Under the pieces are notes generated by a model that saw nothing but the letters and a program-made list of their open reading frames with translations, was not told the DNA's origin and ran no database searches. Shown here piece after piece: positions 1 to 6,814 of a stretch of DNA of 9,550 nt. The translations under genes and the position numbers were made by a program. This stretch comes from Gammaproteobacteria bacterium (GTDB lineage Bacteria; Pseudomonadota; Gammaproteobacteria; GRL18), in NCBI GenBank assembly GCA_023144715.1, contig JAGLFC010000126.1:1-9550 (forward strand), written 5' to 3'. The stretch's first letter is position 1. Every line of letters begins with the position of its first letter.

Positions 1-429
1 GCTAAAAACGTGATGGCTATTGCTGCGGGTATTATTGATGGCTTGGGTTATGGAGCAAATGCTCGTGCAGCATTAATTACCCGTGGTTTACATGAAATTT
101 CTTGCCTATCTAAAAAAATGGGTGGGGAAAAACATACAATGATGGGTTTATCAGGTTTAGGTGATCTATTACTGACTTGTACTGATAATCAATCTAGAAA
201 TCGTCGTATGGGTTTGGCCATTGGTGCTGGTAAGAGCATTACACAAGCAGAAGAAGAGATTAAACAAGTCGTAGAAGGTGTTTGTGCAGCACGACAGCTA
301 CATTCTTTATCAAAAGATCTTGATATTGAACTGCCTATTATCGAACAGGTTTATCAAGTGTTATTTGAAAATCTTAGTCCCCAACAAGCGGCTCAAAATT
401 TATTGACACGCACTTATAAAACAGAGTAG
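1..429 (+). CDS. gpsA: Glycerol-3-phosphate dehydrogenase [NAD(P)+], C-terminal part (5' truncated by window edge)
   Basis: Cytoplasmic GpsA reduces dihydroxyacetone phosphate to sn-glycerol-3-phosphate, the backbone for phospholipid synthesis. The frame is open from base 1 and ends at TAG 427-429, giving the last 142 residues of a protein usually about 330-340 long, so the N-terminal Rossmann domain lies outside the window. The visible part begins at the family signature: AKNVMAIAAG, with the conserved catalytic lysine as residue 2, then DGLGYGANARAALITRGL. The motif GLGDLLLTCTDNQSRNR, typical of the C-terminal substrate-binding domain, follows, and then the usual QVVEG helix region. The end of the protein is normal in position, with no sign of decay. 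An internal ATG at base 10 is not the real start, because the conserved lysine lies upstream of it. murI follows after 84 bp with no obvious terminator between, so co-transcription is possible. Confidence 0.95.
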   Translation, partial: AKNVMAIAAGIIDGLGYGANARAALITRGLHEISCLSKKMGGEKHTMMGLSGLGDLLLTCTDNQSRNRRMGLAIGAGKSITQAEEEIKQVVEGVCAARQLHSLSKDLDIELPIIEQVYQVLFENLSPQQAAQNLLTRTYKTE

Positions 430-513
430 ACCTTTTAATTTATCCTCAGTTGCTTAACAGATAAAGAGAAAGACCCTACCTTTTATAGCCATGATGATGT
501 CAAGAGTACACTC

Positions 514-1320
514 ATGAACAACCCACAAAATAATAGCCAGCCTATTGGTATTTTTGATTCTGGTGTGGGTGGCTTGTCTGTCTTACAGCATATCCATCAA
601 CGATTACCCCATGAAGCCATTCTTTATATCGCTGATAGTGCTTATGCTCCTTATGGTTGCAAAGATACAAAAATTATCAAACAACGATCTAAAATAATCA
701 CTGAACACCTTATTGCCCAAGGTGTTAAAGCTATTGTCATCGCCTGCAATACAGCGACAGCTTCTGTAATTGAAAGTTTTCGCCGCCAATATAATATCCC
801 TTTTGTGGGTGTAGAGCCGGGTATTAAACCTGCTATTGTTGCGACTAAAAATGGTCATATTGGCATTATGGCAACAAGTAACACATTATCAAGTGCCCGT
901 TATCATAAACTAAGCCAACGTTTTACGAGCAAAGTGCATTTACATCATCAACCGTGTCCCGGACTTGCTGATCAAGTAGAGGCTGGTTTAATTAATGATC
1001 CAAAAACCATACAATTACTGCAAATTTATTTAAATAAATTACAACAAAAACAAGTAGACACTATTGTACTGGGATGCACTCATTATTCTTTTTTAAGTCA
1101 ACAAATTAAACAACTAAGCATTGATTCTATGTCTATTATTGATACAAGTTCTGCTATTTCTGAACAATTATTATATGTTCTTACAAAAAATAATTTAATT
1201 AATCATAATGTTCATCAGAAAAAAACGTCTATACAGTATTTTACAACAGGTTCATCCAGAAAAATGCAGTCTACTCTTAATTGTCTTGTGGCTCCTAATC
1301 TCAGTGTAAAAAAAATATAA
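514..1320 (+). CDS. murI: Glutamate racemase
   Basis: MurI interconverts L- and D-glutamate in the cytoplasm, without a cofactor, to supply D-Glu for peptidoglycan. The 268-residue product has the normal family length. It shows the N-terminal GIFDSGVGGLSVL motif with the conserved Asp15-Ser16, the DSAYAPYG motif (residues 41-48), the first catalytic cysteine Cys78 in ACNTATA, VGVEPGIKPA (98-107), and the second catalytic cysteine Cys188 in GCTHY. Together these make a complete two-cysteine racemase active site. The ATG at 514 places the first motif at residue 12, as expected. Its ribosome site is weak (AAGAG about 7 bases upstream), in keeping with possible translation from a gpsA-murI transcript. 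The gene faces the isc operon tail to tail, leaving only 31 bp before the fdx stop codon. I found no promoter I would defend in the 84-bp gap upstream. Confidence 0.97.
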   Translation: MNNPQNNSQPIGIFDSGVGGLSVLQHIHQRLPHEAILYIADSAYAPYGCKDTKIIKQRSKIITEHLIAQGVKAIVIACNTATASVIESFRRQYNIPFVGVEPGIKPAIVATKNGHIGIMATSNTLSSARYHKLSQRFTSKVHLHHQPCPGLADQVEAGLINDPKTIQLLQIYLNKLQQKQVDTIVLGCTHYSFLSQQIKQLSIDSMSIIDTSSAISEQLLYVLTKNNLINHNVHQKKTSIQYFTTGSSRKMQSTLNCLVAPNLSVKKI

Positions 1321-1360
1321 TCATTATTATTTTCTCATAATTAAATATTTTTTAATGATT
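1319..1360 (-). terminator. Possible weak AT-rich terminator at the end of the isc operon
   Basis: A perfect 8-bp inverted repeat, AATCATTA (1319-1326) and TAATGATT (1353-1360), brackets the murI/fdx junction. On the minus strand the distal arm is followed closely by an uninterrupted T run (complement of the A run near 1309-1316), as at the end of a Rho-independent terminator. The stem has only one G-C pair and the loop is 26 nt, so the hairpin would be unstable. The repeat could be chance in AT-rich DNA. No stronger stem-loop is visible between the convergent genes. Confidence 0.22.
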
Positions 1361-1690
1361 TTCTGAAACCATATTAATCGTATATTTAGGAATTTCAATG
1401 ACAAGATCTTCATCTGCCACTACGGTTTGGCAACTTAAACGTGAATCGGGTTCAACACCCCATGCTTTATCTAAAAAGTCTTCTTCTAGCTCTGTGGCTT
1501 CTTCAAGTGAATCAAAACCTTCTCGCACAATAACGTGACAAGTGGTGCAAGCACAGGACTTTTCACAAGCGTGTTCAATGTCTATATCATTATCTTGAGC
1601 AGCATCACAAATAGTCACGCCGGGTTCAACATTAATGATTGCCCCTTCTGGGCAAATCTCTTCATGGGGTAAAAAAATTAATTTAGTCAT
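1352..1690 (-). CDS. fdx: ISC-type [2Fe-2S] ferredoxin
   Basis: Fdx is the adrenodoxin-type ferredoxin of the ISC system. It is thought to supply electrons for sulfur reduction and cluster assembly on IscU/IscS. The 112-residue protein carries cluster ligands Cys42, Cys48, Cys51 (within CEKSCACTTCHV) and Cys87 (SCQTV), the same positions as in E. coli Fdx. Cys46, the additional conserved cysteine of ISC ferredoxins, is also present. The acidic patch FDSLEEATELEEDFLD (59-74) is the usual partner-binding surface. It is the last gene of the operon, 28 bp after hscA, with a purine-rich GAAAGAAG ribosome site. No iscX follows; murI begins its 3' end within 31 bp. The length and ligand spacing separate it from plant-type ferredoxins. 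Confidence 0.96.
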   Translation of the reverse strand: MTKLIFLPHEEICPEGAIINVEPGVTICDAAQDNDIDIEHACEKSCACTTCHVIVREGFDSLEEATELEEDFLDKAWGVEPDSRLSCQTVVADEDLVIEIPKYTINMVSENH

Positions 1691-1718
1691 TTATTACTTC
1701 TTTCAATTATCAATCGTT

Positions 1719-3605
1719 TTATGAATCAGAGCCAATATCATCGACTTTTTTTCCTGCCAACGCCAAATTAATACTGGCATCCATACGGCGTTGGGCAAAG
1801 TCTGAGGTTGCTTTATCAACGTGCTCTATTTTTAGTTTGATCGCACGGCGATCACTGCCTTCTGCAAACTGAGATAGCTCACTAATTTCTTGGTAAATAA
1901 TGCTTTGTTCTTTAGCAGATAGTAATGTTTTTCCATCTTCTTCTAACGCAGCCAATAAGGCTTCTACCACTCGTTTGGCTTCAACTTGTTCTTCTCTTAA
2001 TTTACGTGCATCAATATCATCTTGAGCATGACTGAACGATTCTTTTAACATGCTTTCAATTTCGCCATCACTCAAACCATAAGAAGGTTTCACCTGAATC
2101 TTGCTTTCTACACCAGAGGTTTCTTCTCGTGCTGAAACAGACAGTAAACCATCGGCATCAATTTGGAAGGTCACTCGTATTCTGGCTGCTCCTGCTACCA
2201 TGGGTGGAATGCCTCTTAACTCAAAACGAGCCAAAGAACGGCAGTCACTGATTAATTCTCTTTCACCTTGCACGACATGGATTGCCATTGCCGTTTGACC
2301 ATCCTTAAAAGTGGTAAATTCTTGGGCACGAGCCACTGGAATAGTGGTATTACGATGAATGACTTTTTCAGCTAAACCACCCATTGTTTCTAAACCTAAG
2401 GATAAAGGCGTGACATCCAAAAGCAACATATCTTCATCGGATTTATTACCCACCAAGACATCAGCCTGACGTGCAGCACCAATCGCCACAACTTTATCAG
2501 GATCAATATCAACCAGTGGTTCAGTATCAAAAAATTCACCCACCATCTGACGTACAAGAGGCACTCGTGTTGAACCACCTACCATCACAATATCTTGAAT
2601 ATCCTCTATTTCAAGGTTGGCATCACGTAAAGCTCGACGGCAAGGAATCAATGTTTTTCTAATTAAGGGTTTAATTAATTGCTCAAATTTTTCTAATGAT
2701 AATTCGCCTTGCCAGAGCTTACCTTCACCTAAGTCAATGGATAATTCTGTCATATCTTGCTGAGATAAAGTTTCTTTTGCTTGTCTAGCGGCATCAAGAA
2801 CAGTACGCAATAAGCTGGCATTAGGATCTATAATATTGGCTTCTGCTAACATCCAATCTGTAATAACATGATCCAGATCATCCCCACCTAAAGCAGAATC
2901 CCCTGCGGTCGATAATACCTCAAAAACACCCTTGGTTAATTTTAGAATAGAAATATCGAACGTACCGCCACCTAAATCATAAATAACATGATTGCCTTCA
3001 CTACCCGTATCTAAACCATACGCAACGGCAGCAGCAGTCGGCTCATTAATTAAACGTAATACCTTTAAATTGGCTAACTTGGCCGCATCTTTGGTTGCTT
3101 GACGCTGGGCATCATCAAAATAAGCAGGAACGGTGATGACTGCTCCTGTTAGTTCATCGCCTAAGGCTTCTTCAGCACGTTGTTTTAGTTTTTTTAAAAT
3201 CTCAGCAGAAACTTCAATGGCACTGACATTTCCAGCGATGGTTTGAATACGAGGAACAACAGAATTTTCATCTGTGACAAATTTATAAAGACTGTGTTTT
3301 TTAATATCATCCAAACCACGTCCCATATAACGTTTTGCAGAACTAATGGTATTTAGAGGATCACTAATAGCATTATTTTGTGCCTCAAATCCAATATGAG
3401 TATGATAGCCATCGTCTGTTTTACCAAGAAATTGAACCACTGAAGGCAATAAATGATCACCATTTTCATCGGCAATGGTTTGTGCCAAACCACTTTTTAA
3501 ACTAGCCACCAGTGAATTAGTAGTGCCTAAGTCAATACCTACAGCGAGTTTATGTTGATGGGGTGCGGTACTTTGACCGGGTTCGGATATTTGTAATAAT
3601 GCCAT
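1719..3605 (-). CDS. hscA: Fe-S assembly chaperone HscA (specialised Hsp70)
   Basis: HscA is the Hsp70-family ATPase that, with HscB, binds the LPPVK motif of IscU and drives release or transfer of the nascent cluster. At 628 residues it is slightly longer than E. coli HscA (616). The N-terminal ATPase domain shows GIDLGTTN (23-30), VPAYFDD (159-165), RLINEPTAAAVAYGLD (184-199), the phosphate loop DLGGGTFD (210-217) and VGGSTRVPLV (342-351). The interdomain linker LLLDVTP is at 394-400, followed by the substrate-binding domain and a charged helical lid (about 520-628). The N-terminal leader before the first ATPase strand (about 19 residues) is typical of HscA rather than DnaK, and the operon context settles the assignment. 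The ATG at 3605 has no purine-rich ribosome site; the bases just before it read TATCCT. The 49-bp gap from hscB is the longest between genes in the hscB-fdx part and contains two T7 runs on the coding strand. Confidence 0.97.
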   Translation of the reverse strand: MALLQISEPGQSTAPHQHKLAVGIDLGTTNSLVASLKSGLAQTIADENGDHLLPSVVQFLGKTDDGYHTHIGFEAQNNAISDPLNTISSAKRYMGRGLDDIKKHSLYKFVTDENSVVPRIQTIAGNVSAIEVSAEILKKLKQRAEEALGDELTGAVITVPAYFDDAQRQATKDAAKLANLKVLRLINEPTAAAVAYGLDTGSEGNHVIYDLGGGTFDISILKLTKGVFEVLSTAGDSALGGDDLDHVITDWMLAEANIIDPNASLLRTVLDAARQAKETLSQQDMTELSIDLGEGKLWQGELSLEKFEQLIKPLIRKTLIPCRRALRDANLEIEDIQDIVMVGGSTRVPLVRQMVGEFFDTEPLVDIDPDKVVAIGAARQADVLVGNKSDEDMLLLDVTPLSLGLETMGGLAEKVIHRNTTIPVARAQEFTTFKDGQTAMAIHVVQGERELISDCRSLARFELRGIPPMVAGAARIRVTFQIDADGLLSVSAREETSGVESKIQVKPSYGLSDGEIESMLKESFSHAQDDIDARKLREEQVEAKRVVEALLAALEEDGKTLLSAKEQSIIYQEISELSQFAEGSDRRAIKLKIEHVDKATSDFAQRRMDASINLALAGKKVDDIGSDS

Positions 3606-3654
3606 AGGATAATTGTATCTTGCTCATTAAAATTGTAAAAAAAGGATAAAAAAA

Positions 3655-4245
3655 TTAAAGCTGATCCGCTAAATCTTCTTCTTTATTAAGGCATTCTTCT
3701 TGTAGTCGATTTAAAAATTGCATTTTTAATACACTTGCCGTTGCCTGTTTTAATAATAGTTCTTTATTGTTGACATCAGAGCTTTCTGTATTAGATAGAA
3801 TGTCTTGAAAGAGGCTTTCCAGTTCAGCAAGAGTGTCTTTAATCTTAGCGTTTACATCCACTAAAATAGTCTCTAATTCAGCAAAAGGATCACTCTTATC
3901 AGCGACTTGCGACAAGCTTTCTCTGAGTACCATTTGATCCATTAAAAATGCAGGATCAATGCTCTTGTTATGTTCACTCAATTCAATATCATAAAGTGAT
4001 AACAAATAAATAGCACGTTGTGTGGGATTTTTTAATGTGTGCAAAGCGTCATTGATGTGTGCTGCTTGTTGTACGGAAAGACGGCGTTCTCGATCACTGG
4101 CATTGGCAAATTTATCAGGATGCACAGAACGTTGTAGTGCATGATAATTCTCAGTGAGCTTTTGTGTATTGATATTAAAACGAATATCGACACCTAATAA
4201 TGAAAAATAGTTATCAGGATGACGCTCTTTTATATTATTCATCAT
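3655..4245 (-). CDS. hscB: Fe-S assembly co-chaperone HscB (J-domain protein)
   Basis: HscB is the J-domain partner that delivers IscU to HscA and stimulates its ATPase. From the ATG at 4245 the product has 196 residues, longer than the 171 of E. coli HscB. The J domain occupies about residues 10-80, with the essential HPD in the loop SVHPDKFAN (HPD at 42-44), followed by the C-terminal helical bundle that binds IscU (about 95-185, ending in MQFLNRLQEEC). A second HPD tripeptide near the N-terminus (ERHPDNYF) lies before helix I and is not the functional loop. The start is ambiguous: TTG 4248, ATG 4245 and ATG 4242 follow one another in frame, and none has a clear ribosome site. I chose the first ATG. 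The iscA stop codon is only 5 bp upstream, so translational coupling is likely. Confidence 0.93.
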   Translation of the reverse strand: MMNNIKERHPDNYFSLLGVDIRFNINTQKLTENYHALQRSVHPDKFANASDRERRLSVQQAAHINDALHTLKNPTQRAIYLLSLYDIELSEHNKSIDPAFLMDQMVLRESLSQVADKSDPFAELETILVDVNAKIKDTLAELESLFQDILSNTESSDVNNKELLLKQATASVLKMQFLNRLQEECLNKEEDLADQL

Positions 4246-4250
4246 CAAGG

Positions 4251-4574
4251 TTATACATTAAAGCTTTCACCACAACCACACGCATCTTTTACATTAGGAT
4301 TATTAAATTTAAACCCTTCATTCAGACCTTCACGACCATAATCAAGCTCTGTACCATCTATATATAATAAACTTTTAGGATCAACAATAATTTTAACCCC
4401 TTTATCATCAAACACTTGATCATCTTCTTCAATGCTATCAGCAAACTCAAGCACATAGCCCATCCCTGAACAACCATTGGTTTTCACACCTAAACGTAAG
4501 GCTTCACCCTTACCACGGTTTTCAATAAATTGGGTCACATGTTCTGCGGCCGCATCGGTTAAAGTAATTGCCAT
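4251..4574 (-). CDS. iscA: A-type Fe-S carrier IscA
   Basis: IscA is an A-type carrier that binds iron or a Fe-S cluster and helps pass clusters to apo-proteins, especially for [4Fe-4S] maturation. The 107-residue protein has the three conserved cysteine ligands, Cys35 in NGCSGMGYVLEF and Cys99/Cys101 in ACGCGESF, at the same positions as E. coli IscA. The segment IDGTELDY (72-79) and GFKFNNPN (87-94) are family features. It lies 27 bp after iscU and is nearly joined to hscB. Position in the operon and the length favour IscA over ErpA or SufA. A modest ribosome site (CGGAT) lies about 11 bases before the ATG. Confidence 0.96.
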   Translation of the reverse strand: MAITLTDAAAEHVTQFIENRGKGEALRLGVKTNGCSGMGYVLEFADSIEEDDQVFDDKGVKIIVDPKSLLYIDGTELDYGREGLNEGFKFNNPNVKDACGCGESFNV

Positions 4575-4601
4575 AATAAAATATCCGAATGTTGTATTAA
4601 A

Positions 4602-4985
4602 TTAGCTTGCTTGTTTTTCTTTATAATCACTAATAGCCGCTTTAATGGCATCTTCTGCCAAAACAGAACAATGAATTTTAACAGGGGGTAATGCTAATTC
4701 TTCAGCAATATCAGTATTTTTGATTTGACCTGCTTCGTCTAACGATTTACCTTTTACCCATTCTGTCACTAAAGAGCTGGATGCAATAGCAGAGCCACAA
4801 CCATAGGTTTTAAACTTAGCATCTTCAATAATGCCGTGATCGTCTACTTTAATTTGTAAACGCATTACATCACCACAGGCAGGTGCACCGACCATACCTG
4901 TACCGACACCTGATTCATCATTATCCATTGTTCCAACATTACGTGGATTTTCATAATGATCCATTACTTTATCGCTATATGCCAT
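4602..4985 (-). CDS. iscU: Fe-S cluster assembly scaffold IscU
   Basis: IscU is the scaffold on which clusters are built from IscS-derived sulfur and iron. The 127-residue protein has ligands Cys37 and Asp39 (GAPACGD), Cys63 (YGCGSAIASSS), and His105-Cys106 (KIHCSVLAEDAIKAAI). The HscA recognition motif LPPVK is at 99-103. All positions match E. coli IscU, and there is no sign of the NifU-type C-terminal extension. Asp39 is kept, as needed for cluster lability. The ATG has the best ribosome site in the operon: GAGGA (4994-4998) with an 8-base spacer. It starts 29 bp after iscS, which fits tightly coupled expression with its sulfur donor. Confidence 0.98.
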   Translation of the reverse strand: MAYSDKVMDHYENPRNVGTMDNDESGVGTGMVGAPACGDVMRLQIKVDDHGIIEDAKFKTYGCGSAIASSSLVTEWVKGKSLDEAGQIKNTDIAEELALPPVKIHCSVLAEDAIKAAISDYKEKQAS

Positions 4986-5014
4986 TGTTTATATCCTCAA
5001 TCAATTATTTTTCT

Positions 5015-6229
5015 TTAGTGAGCGTTCCACTGAATAGTGGAAATATCAATACCCTCTTTATACATATCCCATAAGGGCGATAATAATCTTAATTTTTCAA
5101 CTTTTTCTTTTAATAACTTAATCGTAAAATCAACATCTTCTTCAGTGGTATAACGTCCTAAACTAAAACGAATCGAACTATGAGCCAGCTCGTCATTACG
5201 ACCAATGGCTCGAAGCACATAGGAAGGTTCTAAACTCGCTGAAGTACAGGCAGAACCAGAAGAGACAGCCAGTGCGTCAATCGCCATTAATAAAGATTCG
5301 CCTTCCACAAAATTAAAACTCAAGTTAAGATTTTGTGGTACTCGATGTTCTAAATTACCATTTACATACAACTCTTCCATATCGGAAAAACCGTTTAATA
5401 AGCGATCTCTCAGTGCAAGAATTCGTTTATTTTCACTCACCATTTCTTCTTTGGCAATTCTAAAAGCTTCGCCCATACCCACTAATTGATGGGGGGCTAA
5501 TGTACCAGAACGCATACCGCGTTCATGTCCACCACCATGCATTTGTGCTTCAATACGAATACGTGGCTTGCGTCGTACATATAAAGCACCCACGCCTTTA
5601 GGGCCATATACTTTATGAGCAGAAAGTGAGAGTAAATCCACTTTTAATGTTTTGAGATCAATCTCTACCTTACCCGCACTTTGTGCCGCATCCACATGAA
5701 AGATAATTTTTTTGGAACGACACAGTTCACCTATTGCTGCAATATCTTGAATCACACCAATTTCATTATTAACATGCATAATAGACACTAAAATTGTATC
5801 ATCACGCATAGCTGTTTCTAAATCTGTAAGACTGATTAAGCCATCTTCTTGCGGATCAAGATAGGTGACCTCATAGCCTTCACGCTCTAATTGACGACAA
5901 CTATCCAATACGGCTTTATGTTCTGTCTTAGAGGTAATTATGTGTTTGCCACGCTTATGATAAAAATGGGCTGCTCCCTTTATTGCAAGGTTATCAGATT
6001 CTGTTGCCCCTGAAGTCCAAACAATTTCTTTGGCATCGGCATTAATTAACGCTGCTACATCAATACGTGCTTGTTCCACCGCTGTTTCTGCATCCCAACC
6101 ATACTGATGAGAACGTGAAGCAGGATTACCAAAATTCCCTTCTATCGTTAAGTAATGACACATTTTTTCAGCTACTCGTTTATCAACGGGGGTTGTAGCT
6201 GAATAATCTAGGTATATCGGTGAACTCAT
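5015..6229 (-). CDS. iscS: Cysteine desulfurase IscS
   Basis: IscS is a pyridoxal-phosphate enzyme that converts cysteine to alanine and a protein-bound persulfide, supplying sulfur to IscU and usually also to tRNA thiolation and other pathways. The 404 residues equal the length of E. coli IscS. The start YLDYSATTPVD and the segment TSGATESDNLAIKG are family hallmarks. The PLP region contains HVDAAQSAGK (178-187) and the Schiff-base lysine Lys206 in SLSAHKVYGPKG. The catalytic Cys328 sits in the mobile loop SSGSACTSASLEPSYVL. The C-terminal end MYKEGIDISTIQWNAH is the IscU-docking tail typical of housekeeping group I enzymes, which argues against NifS or SufS. The start codon follows AGGA with a 9-base spacer. 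A tandem AATAGG repeat lies just upstream on the coding strand. Confidence 0.98.
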   Translation of the reverse strand: MSSPIYLDYSATTPVDKRVAEKMCHYLTIEGNFGNPASRSHQYGWDAETAVEQARIDVAALINADAKEIVWTSGATESDNLAIKGAAHFYHKRGKHIITSKTEHKAVLDSCRQLEREGYEVTYLDPQEDGLISLTDLETAMRDDTILVSIMHVNNEIGVIQDIAAIGELCRSKKIIFHVDAAQSAGKVEIDLKTLKVDLLSLSAHKVYGPKGVGALYVRRKPRIRIEAQMHGGGHERGMRSGTLAPHQLVGMGEAFRIAKEEMVSENKRILALRDRLLNGFSDMEELYVNGNLEHRVPQNLNLSFNFVEGESLLMAIDALAVSSGSACTSASLEPSYVLRAIGRNDELAHSSIRFSLGRYTTEEDVDFTIKLLKEKVEKLRLLSPLWDMYKEGIDISTIQWNAH

Positions 6230-6280
6230 TATAACAATTCCTATTGCCTATTATCGGTGTAAAGAGTGGTCACTACAAAA

Positions 6281-6742
6281 TTATGCAGCGGAAGATTCTT
6301 TTAATTCTAGTTTTTCTTGACGACTTGCAATTTCTTGTACCGCTTGTTTCTCTACCAAACTGGCTAATGATATATTGGCTAGAAAAGTAAAAATTTGATC
6401 ACTTAAATCACACCAGAGATCATGTGTTAAACAACGTTCTTCATGTTGACAGTTGCCTTGACGTTTACAGCGAGTGGCATCAACGGTCTCATCAACAGCA
6501 GCAATAATTTCTGCCACCGCTAACTCACTGGCAGGACGGCTCAAACGGTAGCCACCGCCAGGGCCTCTTGCACTAATAACTAATTCATTTTTTCTTAATT
6601 TAGAGAACAATTGTTCTAAATAAGACAAAGATATTTCTTGACGATGAGAAATATCCGATAAAGTAATAGGTCCTTGATCATAGTGAAGTGCTAAATCTAG
6701 CATTGCTGTCACTGCGTAACGCCCTTTTGTGGTCAATCTCAT
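6281..6742 (-). CDS. iscR: Fe-S sensing Rrf2-family transcriptional regulator IscR
   Basis: IscR binds DNA as a dimer; its [2Fe-2S] form represses the isc operon at type-1 sites, giving feedback on cluster supply. The 153-residue protein opens with MRLTTKGRYAVTAMLDLAL and has the winged helix with the recognition helix SLSYLEQLFSKLR, in which Glu43 is kept. In E. coli this residue stops the apo-protein from binding type-1 sites. The wing GPGGGYRLSRP (60-70) follows. Cluster ligands Cys92, Cys98, Cys104 and His107 are all present at E. coli positions. The ATG at 6742 was chosen because it gives the canonical N-terminus and follows AGGA (6751-6754) with an 8-base spacer. The frame stays open to 6808, but that extension would read through the promoter and has no family counterpart. 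The C-terminal tail is shorter than that of E. coli. Confidence 0.97.
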   Translation of the reverse strand: MRLTTKGRYAVTAMLDLALHYDQGPITLSDISHRQEISLSYLEQLFSKLRKNELVISARGPGGGYRLSRPASELAVAEIIAAVDETVDATRCKRQGNCQHEERCLTHDLWCDLSDQIFTFLANISLASLVEKQAVQEIASRQEKLELKESSAA

Positions 6743-6750
6743 TATATTAT

Positions 6751-6754
6751 TCCT
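6751..6754 (-). promoter_or_regulatory. Ribosome binding site that fixes the iscR start
   Basis: AGGA on the minus strand lies 8 bases before the ATG at 6742. It supports the internal, canonical IscR start (MRLTTKGRY) over the in-frame ATG at 6808, which would begin within the predicted -35 box. Confidence 0.7.
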
Positions 6755-6779
6755 GAAGTTTAAAACACGATTATAATGT

Positions 6780-6808
6780 ATTTTAAGAAAACCAAGCGTT
6801 TTAGTCAA
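6780..6808 (-). promoter_or_regulatory. Sigma70-type promoter of the iscR-fdx operon
   Basis: On the minus strand TTGACT (6803-6808) is separated by exactly 17 bp from TAAAAT (6780-6785). The -35 matches the consensus at 4 of 6 positions and the -10 at 5 of 6. The expected transcription start is near 6773, giving a leader of about 30 nt before the iscR ATG. A perfect TATAAT lies 10 bp further downstream (6770-6775), but has no -35 at the right distance. The promoter begins right after the cysE stop codon (6815-6817), so the isc genes can be transcribed separately from cysE. Confidence 0.72.
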
Positions 6809-6812
6809 GTAT
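6788..6812 (-). promoter_or_regulatory. IscR type-1-like operator overlapping the -35 box
   Basis: The minus-strand sequence ATACTTGACTAAAAC (6798-6812) fits the left half and centre of the known IscR type-1 consensus, ATASYYGACTRWWWY, at every position. The right half (6788-6797, GCTTGGTTTT) is poor against the expected AGTCRRSTAT. The site covers the -35 and the start of the spacer, where holo-IscR would block RNA polymerase. The pairing with an IscR that retains Glu43 and all cluster ligands makes autoregulation likely. Part of the left-half match is also explained by the -35 box itself. Confidence 0.55.
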
Positions 6813-6814
6813 AT

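Noticed and set aside
604..858. 84-codon minus-strand open frame inside murI
   Set aside because: It is antisense to conserved catalytic residues of MurI, with no ribosome site or family features.
2101..2662. Plus- and minus-strand open frames inside hscA
   Set aside because: They are shadows of the Hsp70 coding sequence; the hscA frame holds all the conserved motifs.
4210..4221. Second HPD tripeptide near the HscB N-terminus
   Set aside because: It lies before J-domain helix I; the functional HPD is in the later SVHPDKF loop, so this one appears coincidental.
6743..6808. N-terminal extension of IscR by 22 residues
   Set aside because: It would be translated from within the predicted -35 box, has no family counterpart, and the downstream ATG has a good ribosome site.
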